Notes: generated from the letters alone by a model not told the origin. A stretch of DNA of 64,000 nt from an uncultured Lachnospiraceae bacterium (GCA_902760755.1 CACWHK010000007.1:91262-155261); one strand, 5' to 3'. Shown: positions 1 through 9,461, numbered from the stretch's first letter. A program made the numbers and translations.

Positions 1-1
1 G

Positions 2-1750
2 GATGAGCTGAAGAAAACGCTGGATGACAAGACCTCCCAGTTTAAGGATGGTATGGATCAGCTGGCAGACGGTATCGCAGCCTATACGGATGGCGTGGAT
101 CAGCTGGCAGACGGTATCAGTCAGGTGGACTCCGGTGCGGCTGATCTGGCAAATGGAGCAGCACAGCTGGACAGCGGGGCAAAGAGTGCCAAGGAAGGTG
201 CTTCCAAGCTGTACGACGGAGTGAAGAGTGCCAAGGAAGGTGCGGATCAGCTGTACGAGGGCGCAAAGAATGCCAAGGACGGCGCAGACCAGATCGCAGA
301 TGGTGCCAAGAATGCAAAGACAGGTGCCGGCCAGCTGGCAGACGGTGCAAATCAGCTGAACAACGCAGTTAAGGATCTGTCCCTTCCCAGCGTTGACGGC
401 GCAAAGGATAATATCACGGATGAGCAGCGTGCCGCAGCGGCAAAGAGCATTCAGGAAACAGTAGAAGCACAGGGTTATACGGAGGACAAGGTGTCGGAGG
501 CTCTGACCAAGAGCGTATCGGGAGCTCTCAGCTCTGCTCCCTCCTTCGCAGCTCTTTCCGATCCGAATATGACAGATGCCGAGAAGGCAGCAGTGATCCG
601 GAAGGAGGCTGCAGCAGCAGGTCAGGCATCCGTAACCGATGAAGTAAAGCAGAGCATCGCATCGGATGCAGCAGATAAGGCAAAGGCAGCAGCAGAGGCA
701 CTTCAGCAGGATCCGTCGAAGATCACGGGATCTGCAGCATTCCAGCAGGTATATGCATCCGTACGTTCCTCCATCGAGAGCCAGGCGTACGTGACAGCCA
801 TCAATGCAGCCCTGAAGCAGGATCCTTCAACCGCACATCTTTCCTATAATGACCTCTCCGAAGATATGATCGCAGCCTATAAGCAGGCAGTGAAGTCCCA
901 GGTGGATGCAGCGGTAAGCAGCCAGATGGCAAGCCTTGGGCAGGCACTGGCAGGCGCTTATACCGCAGGCTACGGTACCGGCTACGGTGAAGGCTACGGT
1001 ACGGGCTACGGTACCGGCTACGGTACGGGTTACGGCACGGGCTACGGTACGGAGTACGGTAAGCTGGCAACGGAGTTTAAGGCATTTACGGATACCATGT
1101 CCAAGAATATGAGCCAGGGTGTAGTCCCGGTTCTGAAGGGCATGTGTGAGGCCTATGCAAATGCAGGCGTAAACTATGGTATGGATGCAGTGCTCGCAGT
1201 GGTAAATGACAAGCTTGCGGCATTCTCTCCGAAGATCAAGGAACTGAAGAAGGCAACAGGTCAGCTGGCATCCGGCTCTACAGAGCTCTCCAAGGGACTG
1301 GGAACCCTGTCCGACGGAACCGGTCAGCTGGATCAGGGACTGGGAGATCTGTCCGACGGAACCGGCAAGCTGGATCAGGGACTGGGTGAGCTGACCAGCG
1401 GAACCGGTCAGCTGAATCAGGGACTTTTAACCCTGGCAGACGGAACCGGAAAGCTTTCCAGAGGTGCCAGTCAGTTGCAGAGCGGAACTGCTCAGCTGAA
1501 ATCCGGAGCGTCCACGCTGGCAGCCAACAGCGGCAAGCTGAAAGACGGTGCAGATCAGATGGATGATGCTACGGGTAAGATCGTTGATGCAGTTAAGAAC
1601 GGTGAGGTGAAGCTGGATGAGCTGAAGGAGCGGATCGAGAATATCCGCAAGGCCGGTGAGGCATACAGCTCCTTCGCAGGTGTAAACAGCGAGATGAAGA
1701 GCCACGTGAAGTATATCATCAAGACCGAAGGAATCACGAAGGAAGATTAG
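2..1750 (+). CDS. C-terminal part of a repeat-rich exporter-like protein (MMPL/RND or YhgE/Pip-like)
   Basis: The frame is open at the left edge, so the N-terminus is missing; about 582 residues remain and the gene ends with TAG at 1748-1750. Two blocks of short repeats with consensus DGAxQL (about residues 17-120 and 419-523 of the visible part) flank an Ala-rich helical region and a block of seven Gly-Tyr-Gly-Thr-like units. The end reads SHVKYIIKTEG. DGAxQL repeats and a C-terminus of this kind are known to me from the extracytoplasmic part of clostridial MMPL/RND-type exporters and YhgE/Pip proteins; no membrane segment is present in the visible part, so the assignment rests on the repeats only. 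A strong terminator follows. It could instead be another long coiled-coil surface protein. Confidence 0.5.
   Translation, partial: DELKKTLDDKTSQFKDGMDQLADGIAAYTDGVDQLADGISQVDSGAADLANGAAQLDSGAKSAKEGASKLYDGVKSAKEGADQLYEGAKNAKDGADQIADGAKNAKTGAGQLADGANQLNNAVKDLSLPSVDGAKDNITDEQRAAAAKSIQETVEAQGYTEDKVSEALTKSVSGALSSAPSFAALSDPNMTDAEKAAVIRKEAAAAGQASVTDEVKQSIASDAADKAKAAAEALQQDPSKITGSAAFQQVYASVRSSIESQAYVTAINAALKQDPSTAHLSYNDLSEDMIAAYKQAVKSQVDAAVSSQMASLGQALAGAYTAGYGTGYGEGYGTGYGTGYGTGYGTGYGTEYGKLATEFKAFTDTMSKNMSQGVVPVLKGMCEAYANAGVNYGMDAVLAVVNDKLAAFSPKIKELKKATGQLASGSTELSKGLGTLSDGTGQLDQGLGDLSDGTGKLDQGLGELTSGTGQLNQGLLTLADGTGKLSRGASQLQSGTAQLKSGASTLAANSGKLKDGADQMDDATGKIVDAVKNGEVKLDELKERIENIRKAGEAYSSFAGVNSEMKSHVKYIIKTEGITKED
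968..1051 (+). repeat. 12-bp in-frame tandem repeat encoding GYGT
   Basis: Seven consecutive 12-bp units, consensus GGCTACGGTACS, encode Gly-Tyr-Gly-Thr (one unit GYGE), followed by a partial unit EYG. The codons are almost identical between units, so the array probably grows and shrinks by slippage without breaking the frame. Confidence 0.85.
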
Positions 1751-1765
1751 CAATAAAAAATCATA

Positions 1766-1834
1766 GAATGATTTCCGGGAGCCCCCGGGCTGTGTCAGAG
1801 AAGACTCTGACCTGGCCCGGGGTCATTCCTTTTC
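1766..1834 (+). terminator. Rho-independent terminator after the exporter-like gene
   Basis: Long nested stem: GAATGA pairs with TCATTC, CCCGGGC with GCCCGGG and GTCAGAG with CTCTGAC, followed by CTTTTC. It separates the first gene from ppk1. Confidence 0.75.
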
Positions 1835-1845
1835 AAATTTCATGG

Positions 1846-1873
1846 TTCATTTTGAGCGGTTTTGTGGTAGAAT
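1846..1873 (+). promoter_or_regulatory. Possible promoter of ppk1
   Basis: TTCATT, 16 bp, TAGAAT, about 50 bp before the ppk1 start. The -35 is poor, so this is tentative; the -10 is preceded by TGG, as at other likely promoters in this window. Confidence 0.35.
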
Positions 1874-1923
1874 AAAGGGTAGTCTGCGCGTGGGGTGACG
1901 GGCAGATGGGAAGGAGAAGAATT

Positions 1924-4020
1924 ATGGGTGTACAGATGTATGAAAACCGGGAGTTATCCTGGCTGAAATTCAATGAACGCGTATTAGAGGAGTCTGAGGA
2001 TGAGCGGACACCGCTCTGTGAACGCCTCAGCTTTATCTCCATCTTCCAGACGAATCTGGATGAATTCTTCATGGTGCGTGTGGGGTCGCTCCATGATGAG
2101 ATGCTCCTGAAGGAGAACCCGAGGGAGAATAAGACGAATCTTACGGCGGAGGAGCAGCTTGAAGCAATCCGTGAGAGGGTGAAGGAGCTGACGAAGCGGA
2201 AGGATGTCTCCTATTCAAAGCTGATGGAGAAGCTGGAGGAGGAGAATATCCATCTCATCAACTTTGCGAAGCTGGATGAGAAGCAGGGGGATTATCTGAA
2301 GAAGTATTTCGAGAATGAGATCATGCCCCTTCTTTCTCCGATCACGGTCAGCAAGAAGCAGCCGTTTCCGTTTATCAAGAACAATGAGATCTGTGCCGTC
2401 GGTGTTCTGATCCCGAAGAACAGCAAGGCAAAGAATCCGAAGACCAGGATCGGTATCGTTCCGTGTAACAACGGTATGTTCCGACGCCTGATCCAGATTC
2501 CCAATTCCAAGGGCTATTACATGCTTGCGGAGGAGCTGATCCTGCATTTCCTTCCGCAGGTATTTCAGGGTTATACGATCATCAGTAAATCGCTGATCCG
2601 TGTAACAAGAAATGCGGATATCGATGCCGACAAGGTCTATGATGAGGAGCTGAACTACCGGGATCATATGGCCGAGGTGATCAAGCAGCGCCGGAAGCTG
2701 ACTCCGATCCGCATGGAGTATACCCGCGATCTGGATAAGCAGGTGCTGACACAGATGAAGAACTTCCTGAAGATCGATAAGGACATGATTTTCAAGACCA
2801 AGTCACCTCTGGATCTGTCCTTTGTATTTGACATCCAGGATATCCTTCGTCATAAGCCGGAGCTCTTCTTTGAGAAGCGGTTCCCCCAGAGGTCCCCGAT
2901 GCTGGATGAGACAAGACCGTTGCTGCCACAGATCCTGGAGGGAGATAAGCTGCTTTCCTATCCCTATGAGAGTATCCGCCCCTTCCTGAACATGCTGACG
3001 GAGGCCGCAAATGATCCGGAGGTTGTCTCCATCAAGATGACCCTGTATCGTCTGGCCAAACACAGCAAGGTGGTGGAGGCTCTGGTGGAGGCTGCCGAGA
3101 ACGGGAAACAGGTGGACGTTCTGGTGGAGCTGAAGGCCCGCTTTGATGAAGAGAACAACATCGAGTGGTCCCGTATGCTGGAGTCTGCCGGCTGTCACGT
3201 GATCTATGGTCTGGACGGTCTGAAGGTGCATTCCAAGCTCTGTCTCATTACAAGAAAGAACGGGGAAAGTGTTCAGTATATCACCCAGATCGGTACCGGA
3301 AACTATAATGAAAAAACGGCCCGTCTCTACACGGATCTCTGCCTGATCACGGCAGATGTGGGGATCGGTCTTGAGGCAGCCAGAGTCTTCCAGACCCTGT
3401 CTCTTGGCGAGGTTATGACCGGCACGGAGCATTTGCTGGTGGCACCCAGATGTCTGCAGAACAAGGTGATCGACCGGATCGATCGGGAGATCCTGCGCGC
3501 GAAGGAAGGGAAGGACGCGTATCTTGGCTTCAAGCTGAACTCCCTTACGGATAAGAAGATCATCGATAAGATCATCGAGGCCTCCGAGGCGGGAGTCAAG
3601 GTGGAAATGGTGATCCGGGGGATCAACTGTCTTCGCACCGGTATCCCGGGGAAGACGGATCATATCCGCACCGTATCTATCGTCGGACGTTTTCTGGAGC
3701 ATTCCAGAGTTTATATCTTCGGGCAGGGAGCCCGCGAGGAGATGTATATCTCATCGGCGGATTTCATGACCCGGAACACCGTGCACCGCGTTGAGGTGGC
3801 GGCACCGATCTATGACAGCAAGCTTCGGGATCAGATCCGGAGCATGTTCCGGACACAGCTGGCCGACAATGTGAAGGCCAGAGAGCAGCAGCCGGACGGC
3901 AGCTATGCTTACGTGCTGCATGAGGAGCCGGAGATCAACGCACAGGAACAGCTGTATCAGATGGCCTATGATGCCGTGGGAGCCTCGGTGACCAGGGCTG
4001 TGGAGGAAGAGGTACAGTAA
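1924..4020 (+). CDS. ppk1: Polyphosphate kinase 1
   Basis: 698 residues, the normal size for PPK1. It polymerises the gamma-phosphate of ATP into inorganic polyphosphate and works reversibly at the membrane or nucleoid. The N-terminus (YENRELSWLKFNERVLEE) is typical. The two histidines used in catalysis are present: His436 in VHSKLCL, matching the phospho-accepting His435 of E. coli, and His593 in FLEHSRV, matching His592. The start at 1924 is preferred over an in-frame ATG at 1906 because AAGGAG at 1911-1916 sits 7 bases upstream. A sensor kinase gene follows 34 bases later; no exopolyphosphatase gene (ppx) is seen nearby. Confidence 0.97.
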   Translation: MGVQMYENRELSWLKFNERVLEESEDERTPLCERLSFISIFQTNLDEFFMVRVGSLHDEMLLKENPRENKTNLTAEEQLEAIRERVKELTKRKDVSYSKLMEKLEEENIHLINFAKLDEKQGDYLKKYFENEIMPLLSPITVSKKQPFPFIKNNEICAVGVLIPKNSKAKNPKTRIGIVPCNNGMFRRLIQIPNSKGYYMLAEELILHFLPQVFQGYTIISKSLIRVTRNADIDADKVYDEELNYRDHMAEVIKQRRKLTPIRMEYTRDLDKQVLTQMKNFLKIDKDMIFKTKSPLDLSFVFDIQDILRHKPELFFEKRFPQRSPMLDETRPLLPQILEGDKLLSYPYESIRPFLNMLTEAANDPEVVSIKMTLYRLAKHSKVVEALVEAAENGKQVDVLVELKARFDEENNIEWSRMLESAGCHVIYGLDGLKVHSKLCLITRKNGESVQYITQIGTGNYNEKTARLYTDLCLITADVGIGLEAARVFQTLSLGEVMTGTEHLLVAPRCLQNKVIDRIDREILRAKEGKDAYLGFKLNSLTDKKIIDKIIEASEAGVKVEMVIRGINCLRTGIPGKTDHIRTVSIVGRFLEHSRVYIFGQGAREEMYISSADFMTRNTVHRVEVAAPIYDSKLRDQIRSMFRTQLADNVKAREQQPDGSYAYVLHEEPEINAQEQLYQMAYDAVGASVTRAVEEEVQ

Positions 4021-4054
4021 GGAAATAAGAGTAAGGAACTTGTTTTAAGAACCG

Positions 4055-5509
4055 ATGGACGAGAAAAAACGTGAAAAAAAGCATATCAGTATGAGGACCT
4101 TCCTTGTGATCACGGTATTTCTCGTGATCCTGCTTGTGACGGCAGGGACAGCCATCGGCATCATCGTCTTTTCGGGGCAGACGGCCCGGGACAAGCTCCT
4201 GGATGAGACGGAGGAGCATGCGGAGCGGCTGGCGGACCAGATCGCGCTGCACCGCTTCCGGATCGAGTCCCCGGAGAACACCCTGGCAGCCGACCTGGAT
4301 GAGACTGCATTTCTTGCAGGGGGAAGGATCCTTGTGATCGACCGGAACTACCGGATCGTGAAGGATACATTTTCCTTCCAGCAGGAGTCCTATATCGTCA
4401 GTGAGAATATTATGACGGTCATGACCGGAGAACAGGAACGGCTTGGCTGGATCCGCAATTCCTATGCGGAGGTGATGCTTCCGATCCGGGACAGCAGTAA
4501 CCAGATCCTCGGGGTGATCGTATCCACGGCTTCCACCCGGTCGATCGAGCAGCAGCATAAGATCATTGTCCGGAATACCCTTTTGCTCAGCGGTGCCGTG
4601 CTTCTTGTGGCGTTCCTTGCAGTGTCCCTGGTGGCGCGCCTTACGGTCCGCGGACTTCGGGACATGAACCGGAAGATCGCCCATATCTCGGAAGGAAATC
4701 TGGATGAGAAGCTGCCGGAGAGCGGCTTTAAGGAGACCCGGTATCTGGCGCAGAACTATAACGCGGTCATCGCGCAGCTTGCGGATATCGACTCCACCCG
4801 TCAGGAGTTTGTGTCGGATGTGTCTCACGAGCTGAAGACTCCCATCACCTCCATGAAGGTGCTGGCGGAATCCCTGCTCCAGAATGAAAATGCATCCACG
4901 GAGGATTACCGTGAGTTCATGACGGACATCGTGGATGAGATCGACCGGGAGACCAAGATCATCAACGATCTGCTGGCTCTGGTAAAGACGGATAAGCAGA
5001 ATGCGGTCATGAACTTCGCAGAGGTGGACATCAACCAGCTGATCGATGTGATCATGCGAAGGGTGACTCCCATTGCGAAGAAGCGGAATATCGAGCTGAC
5101 CTATGAGAGCTATCGCTCCGTCAAGGCAGAAGCGGATGAGGTGAAGCTGTCGCTGGTCATCTCGAATCTTGTAGAAAATGCCATCAAGTACAATGTGGAT
5201 AACGGCTGGGTGCGGATCACCCTGAACGCGGACCACAAGTACTATTATATCAAGGTTGCGGACTCAGGCGTCGGTATCCCTGAGGATGCAAAGGATAAGG
5301 TTTTCGAACGGTTCTACCGTGTCAGCAAGGACCGGAGCCGTGATACCGGCGGAACCGGGCTGGGGCTTGCCATCGCAAGGTCTTCGATTCATGCGCATGG
5401 AGGAACCATCAAGCTGTACAGTGAGTCCGGAAAGGGAACTACATTTACGGTGCGCCTGCCCCTGAAGCAGGAGGCATCGGAGCAGGATACCACAGAGGAT
5501 GAAGCATAG
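4055..5509 (+). CDS. Membrane sensor histidine kinase
   Basis: 484 residues. An N-terminal membrane helix (about 13-35), an extracytoplasmic sensor region, a second helix (about 165-190), a HAMP region, then HisKA with the phospho-acceptor His258 in SHELKTPITS, and a HATPase domain with N-box (NLVENAIKYN), G1 (DSGVGIPED) and G2 (GTGLGLAIA). Layout as in PhoR/ResE/WalK-type kinases. No response regulator gene is next to it: ppk1 is upstream and the GerMN lipoprotein follows after 3 bases. The ribosome-binding site is weak. Signal and partner cannot be told from sequence; a role linked to phosphate or envelope stress is only a guess from the neighbours. Confidence 0.92.
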   Translation: MDEKKREKKHISMRTFLVITVFLVILLVTAGTAIGIIVFSGQTARDKLLDETEEHAERLADQIALHRFRIESPENTLAADLDETAFLAGGRILVIDRNYRIVKDTFSFQQESYIVSENIMTVMTGEQERLGWIRNSYAEVMLPIRDSSNQILGVIVSTASTRSIEQQHKIIVRNTLLLSGAVLLVAFLAVSLVARLTVRGLRDMNRKIAHISEGNLDEKLPESGFKETRYLAQNYNAVIAQLADIDSTRQEFVSDVSHELKTPITSMKVLAESLLQNENASTEDYREFMTDIVDEIDRETKIINDLLALVKTDKQNAVMNFAEVDINQLIDVIMRRVTPIAKKRNIELTYESYRSVKAEADEVKLSLVISNLVENAIKYNVDNGWVRITLNADHKYYYIKVADSGVGIPEDAKDKVFERFYRVSKDRSRDTGGTGLGLAIARSSIHAHGGTIKLYSESGKGTTFTVRLPLKQEASEQDTTEDEA

Positions 5510-5512
5510 GAA

Positions 5513-6421
5513 ATGAAACGACTGCACCTGAAAAAAGCATATATGGGAGTTTGCCTGACAGTGGCCATGCTGCTGTCTCTTTCGGCGTGCGGTAAGGAAA
5601 CCATCATTACCGAGACGGTGATCGACAGCGTGGATTCGAACTTGTCGGAGGAGCGTGGGATCACGATCTACTGCGTGCAGGACCGGTCTGTGGTGGCGGA
5701 GGAGGAACGGTTCCAGCCGAAGCAGCCGGATTCGGTGGCCAGCTCTCTGGAGGAGACCATGGCGGTGATCCCTCTTACGGATGGTGTTAAGTTCGTATCC
5801 TACACCATGGCGGAGGACAACGCTGTGACCCTGTCCTTCCAGGTGGAGGACTCGGTCAGCCGGGAAACGCTGCTGCTGGAGAAGGCAGCCATCGTCAGTA
5901 CCCTGGAGCAGATCCGGAACATCGGAACCATGACCCTTTCCATCAAGAAGGAGGATGGCTCCGCGGTGGAGGAAAAGACCTACAGCGGCGGGTCCTTCTA
6001 TTACTATGACCGTGTGATCCCCACCGGTCAGAACAACGGACAGATCCGGTTGTTCCTTCCGGACGAGAAGAGGAGCAGCCTTACGGATATCACGTTAAAT
6101 GTTACGCTGCAGCTGGATGTTTCCGTCGAGGAGGAGGTTGTGCGCCAGCTGATCCAGCGGGATATCTTCCCGAAGGGAACGGAGCTGATCAGCGTATCCG
6201 TAACCCAGAAGGTGGCTTATGTGGATCTGACGGAGGCCTTTGCCACCGGTGCGGATTCCCTGGCGGTGTATTCCCTGGTGGACAGTGTTGCGGCGCTGCC
6301 CCACATTTCCTCGGTGCAGATCCTTGTGGAGGGAGAGAAGAAGGATGAGATCGGCTCGGGCTGTTTCTTCTGGGAGAGCTTGCGGGACAGTGGTTGGAAG
6401 AGAATATTCCGTATTCCTTAG
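5513..6421 (+). CDS. GerMN-domain lipoprotein
   Basis: 302 residues with a lipoprotein signal: positively charged start, hydrophobic stretch and lipobox LSAC with Cys26 as the lipidated residue. The rest contains two GerMN-like modules (first around residues 65-150, second around 195-285), a fold known from spore germination protein GerM and from lipoproteins next to two-component systems such as LpqB. The gene begins 3 bases after the histidine kinase stop, so it is translated from the same message and may be an accessory sensor outside the membrane. The end overlaps comEC by 28 bases. Confidence 0.8.
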   Translation: MKRLHLKKAYMGVCLTVAMLLSLSACGKETIITETVIDSVDSNLSEERGITIYCVQDRSVVAEEERFQPKQPDSVASSLEETMAVIPLTDGVKFVSYTMAEDNAVTLSFQVEDSVSRETLLLEKAAIVSTLEQIRNIGTMTLSIKKEDGSAVEEKTYSGGSFYYYDRVIPTGQNNGQIRLFLPDEKRSSLTDITLNVTLQLDVSVEEEVVRQLIQRDIFPKGTELISVSVTQKVAYVDLTEAFATGADSLAVYSLVDSVAALPHISSVQILVEGEKKDEIGSGCFFWESLRDSGWKRIFRIP

Positions 6422-8769
6422 GTGCGGCGCTGGCCGCGGCGGGAATCGTGTGGAGAAGCAATCGGAGGATCGTGACTGCAAAGTCGCGATACCAATGGTT
6501 GCTTCTCCTTCTTTTTGCTCTGGGAGCTCTCTGGAGCTATGGGGTGCGGCAACAAATGCTTTCCCGGGAGGCAGTGGCATCGGATGCGGCAGCGGCAGGA
6601 AAAGCCCTTTCCCTGGAGGGTGTCATCACGGAAGAGCGGGAGTATGCCTTTTTGCTCCGGACGGAAGCCGGAACGCTGCGGGTCCGGGGAGAGCTTCCGG
6701 AGGACCTTAGGGTGGGAGACCGGATCCGGATCACAGGAGTACCGGAACGGATTCAGGCAGCCACGAATCCCGGGGCATTTGATAATGCAGCGTATGCGGA
6801 GAGCGAAGGAATCCACTGGCAGGTAACGGCGGAGGAAATAGTTCTTACGAAACGGAATGGGGACTGGTTCCTCGGTATGCTGGACCGGATCCGGAGCGCC
6901 TGTCGGGAGAAGGTGGAGGAGCTGCTTCCGAAGAAGGAGGCAGGGATTCTCCTTGCCATGCTTCTCGGAGAACGGGCAGGGGTGGATAAAGAGCTGAAGG
7001 AGCTCTACCGCCAGAGCGGGATCGCCCATGTGCTTGCAATCTCGGGGCTGCATGTGTCACTGATCGGTGCAGCGCTGATGGCTCTTTGTTCCCTGCTCCC
7101 CATTTCGGGGCGGAAGAGAGGGGCTCTTACGATCCTGTTCCTGCTCTTATATGGGGCGCTGACGGGCTTTTCCCCGTCGACGCTTCGGGCCATCTGGATG
7201 CTTTCCGCCGTCTGCTTCGGGCGGATGCTCCGGCGAACGTCGGATCTTCCGACATCCGCCGGAGGGGCTCTCTTTCTGATCCTTCTTATTCAGCCCTACC
7301 GGGTGACCTCCTCCGGGATGCTGATGAGCTTCCTTGCGGTGGCGGGGATCGTTGCGGGAGATTCCTGTTACCGTGCCATCTTTGACCGGGAGCGGTTTCT
7401 CTTTCTTCCCACCCGGCTTCGGGGACCCTTTAAGCGTCTGATGGGAATGATCCTGCTGAGTCTTATGTTGCAGCTCTTTCTGGAGCCCGTGATGCTTCGG
7501 GATTATTATTCCGTTACTCCCTACAGTCCGCTGGTGAATCTTCTTATTGTTCCGCTGCTTACGGCAGCAGTGATGAGCGGTGCCGTTGGACTCCTTCTAT
7601 CCTTTCTTCCCGGCTTTTGGAATCTGGCGGAGGCAGCGCTTCTTCCCTGCCGGGGGATCCTCCGACTCTACGAGGGAATCTGCAGAGCTGTCAGCCACAT
7701 CCCCGGACATGAGATCCTGACGGGCGGGATCGGGGAGACGGAGGCACTGATCGCCATCCCTCTTATTCTGGCGGTTGTTTACGGTATCTGGCATCTGCTG
7801 CGGGGAAGAAAAAGGAAGGATCGAAAATGGAGTGCCTATCTGCTTACGCTTCTTTTGATCACAGCCTTCTATCTGGCGGGGGCTCTTTATGCGTCGCTAA
7901 GGAACCGGTGGGCGGGACGGATCATCTTTCTGGATGTGGGACAGGGAGATGGCTGTATCGTCCATACAAAGAACGGAACGGATCTTCTTTTCGACTGCGG
8001 GTCCTCCTCAAAGGAAACCGTAGGGACGGATGTGCTGATCCCGGCTCTTCGGTATTACGGGATCCGGGAGCTGGATGGAGTGTTCCTTTCTCACTCGGAT
8101 ACGGATCATATCAGCGGAGTGCAGCAGCTGCTGGAACAGGGGGAGCTGTACGGGATCCGGGTGGACCGGATCCTGCTTGGAGCGGGGACGGTGGAGGATG
8201 AGAACCTAAAACGACTTTCGGAGGCGGCAGAGGCTGCAGGAACGAAGGTGCACTTTCTACGGGCCGGGGATGCGCTCGTTTCGGGAGAAACCACGGTTCG
8301 TGTACTCCTGCCGAGGGAAGGAGAGAGCGGAGAAGGAAATGATTACTCGATGGTGAACTGTCTTACGGTTCCCGGCTGTAGTGTCCTTTTCACGGGAGAT
8401 ATCGGAGCTGAGCGGGAAGCAGAGCTGGCGGAGATCCTGAGGGAGGCGGAAGAAAGAACTGCAAACAACAGTCCGGAGGAAGATGCCGAAACATCAGCGG
8501 ATGTGGTGCGTATATTGAAGGTTCCGCATCATGGCTCGCGGTTCTCAAGTTCGGAACAACTGCTATCCCTGTTTGAAGCATCGGACACCCCAATTGCTGA
8601 ATCGAATGTGCCAATTGCGGCATCGAACGCTCCGATTGCGGTGATCTCCTGCGGGAGGAGAAATATTTACGGCCATCCGGCCGGGGAAACTCTGGAACGG
8701 CTGGAGAAAGCAGGCTTCACAATCTACAGGACAGACCAAAACGGGGCGGTGATCGTGGAACTGCCGTAA
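6394..8769 (+). CDS. comEC: DNA internalisation protein ComEC/Rec2
   Basis: 791 residues with the full ComEC layout: N-terminal membrane helices and a DUF4131-type soluble part, the competence domain with its signature LAISGLHVSLIG and many membrane segments, and a C-terminal metallo-beta-lactamase domain with HSDTDH (residues 567-572), DCGSSS before it and VPHHGS after it. It forms the channel that carries single-stranded DNA across the membrane. The start is TTG at 6394, overlapping the lipoprotein gene; a later start is possible. Near the C-terminus a 21-bp in-frame duplication encodes PIAESNV/PIAASNA before the conserved VISCG segment. No other competence genes are in the window. Confidence 0.93.
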   Translation: MEENIPYSLGAALAAAGIVWRSNRRIVTAKSRYQWLLLLLFALGALWSYGVRQQMLSREAVASDAAAAGKALSLEGVITEEREYAFLLRTEAGTLRVRGELPEDLRVGDRIRITGVPERIQAATNPGAFDNAAYAESEGIHWQVTAEEIVLTKRNGDWFLGMLDRIRSACREKVEELLPKKEAGILLAMLLGERAGVDKELKELYRQSGIAHVLAISGLHVSLIGAALMALCSLLPISGRKRGALTILFLLLYGALTGFSPSTLRAIWMLSAVCFGRMLRRTSDLPTSAGGALFLILLIQPYRVTSSGMLMSFLAVAGIVAGDSCYRAIFDRERFLFLPTRLRGPFKRLMGMILLSLMLQLFLEPVMLRDYYSVTPYSPLVNLLIVPLLTAAVMSGAVGLLLSFLPGFWNLAEAALLPCRGILRLYEGICRAVSHIPGHEILTGGIGETEALIAIPLILAVVYGIWHLLRGRKRKDRKWSAYLLTLLLITAFYLAGALYASLRNRWAGRIIFLDVGQGDGCIVHTKNGTDLLFDCGSSSKETVGTDVLIPALRYYGIRELDGVFLSHSDTDHISGVQQLLEQGELYGIRVDRILLGAGTVEDENLKRLSEAAEAAGTKVHFLRAGDALVSGETTVRVLLPREGESGEGNDYSMVNCLTVPGCSVLFTGDIGAEREAELAEILREAEERTANNSPEEDAETSADVVRILKVPHHGSRFSSSEQLLSLFEASDTPIAESNVPIAASNAPIAVISCGRRNIYGHPAGETLERLEKAGFTIYRTDQNGAVIVELP
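8590..8640 (+). repeat. 21-bp in-frame duplication inside comEC
   Basis: Two 21-bp units and a third partial one encode PIAESNV, PIAASNA, PIA. They sit in the loop before the last conserved strand of the beta-lactamase domain, so the active site should be unaffected. Confidence 0.75.
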
Positions 8770-8813
8770 GCAAGCCCCCGAAGCTAATCAAACTTCCGGA
8801 TATGCACTATATT

Positions 8814-9431
8814 TTAGCCAAACAGGCATGATCCGCAAGGGATACGAGAGGAGGCGGCTAATCAGTCGGGCTGATAAGCGTAGAGGATTAGCCAAACAGG
8901 CATGATCCGCAAGGAATACGAGAGGTAGCGGCTAATCAGTCGGGCTGATAAGCGTAGAGGATTAGCCAAACAGGCATGATCCGCAAGGGATACGAGAGTA
9001 GGTGGCTAATCAGTCAGGCTGATAAGCATAAAGGATTAGCCCCAAAGGTGAAAGCAGAAGGGTTACGGTGATGAATACGGCTAATATAAGGTTCATGCTT
9101 TACATAAAGGATTAGCCCCAAAGGTGAAAGCAGAAGGGTTACGGTGATGAATACGGCTAATATAAGGTTCATGCTTTAGTTTTTATTAGCCGGATTGGCG
9201 CAGAGTACCAATCACGGAGAAAGAAAAGGCTAATAATAGTAACAGAAGTGATGGTGCGTTAGCTGCATGGATGGATAATATGGCAGGGAGGAGGGGAACG
9301 ACTAATTACATGAAGATGATTATAGTTAGCTTTTCATGAAAAGGAATAACTACTGCAGCAAATCAGATTACGGTAGGGTTAGCTTCTCATGAAAAGGTAT
9401 AGCTACTGAAGCAAATCAAATAATGGGAGAA
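8814..9431. repeat. Array of structured non-coding repeats headed by TTAGC
   Basis: The stretch between comEC and the first remnant gene has no plausible gene. It holds at least nine units that all begin TTAGC. Class A: three near-identical 74-bp copies (8814-8887, 8888-8961, 8962-9035). Class B: two copies of 76 and 74 bp (9036-9111, 9112-9185). Single units C (9186-9258) and D (9259-9325). Class E: two similar 53-bp copies (9326-9378, 9379-9431). In A, B and C the head TTAGCC can pair with a conserved GGCTAA about 40-45 bases on. Class A encloses CCGCAAGG (a GNRA-type loop) and carries a second hairpin, ATCAG/CTGAT. Unit C has an inner GATTGG/CCAATC stem, and class E a CTTTTCATGAAAAG palindrome. 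A partial copy (GCTAATCA, 8783-8790) precedes the array. Function unknown. Confidence 0.85.
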
Positions 9432-9461
9432 TAACAAATGTGTCGAACAACGGAGGTGCAT

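Noticed and set aside
2803-3702. 299-residue minus-strand open frame inside ppk1
   Set aside because: Antisense to the conserved catalytic part of PPK1 and without any start signal.
8814-9431. Repeat array as a CRISPR locus
   Set aside because: Units of one class are alike over their whole 53-76 bp length, with no unique spacers between short identical repeats, and no cas genes are in the window.
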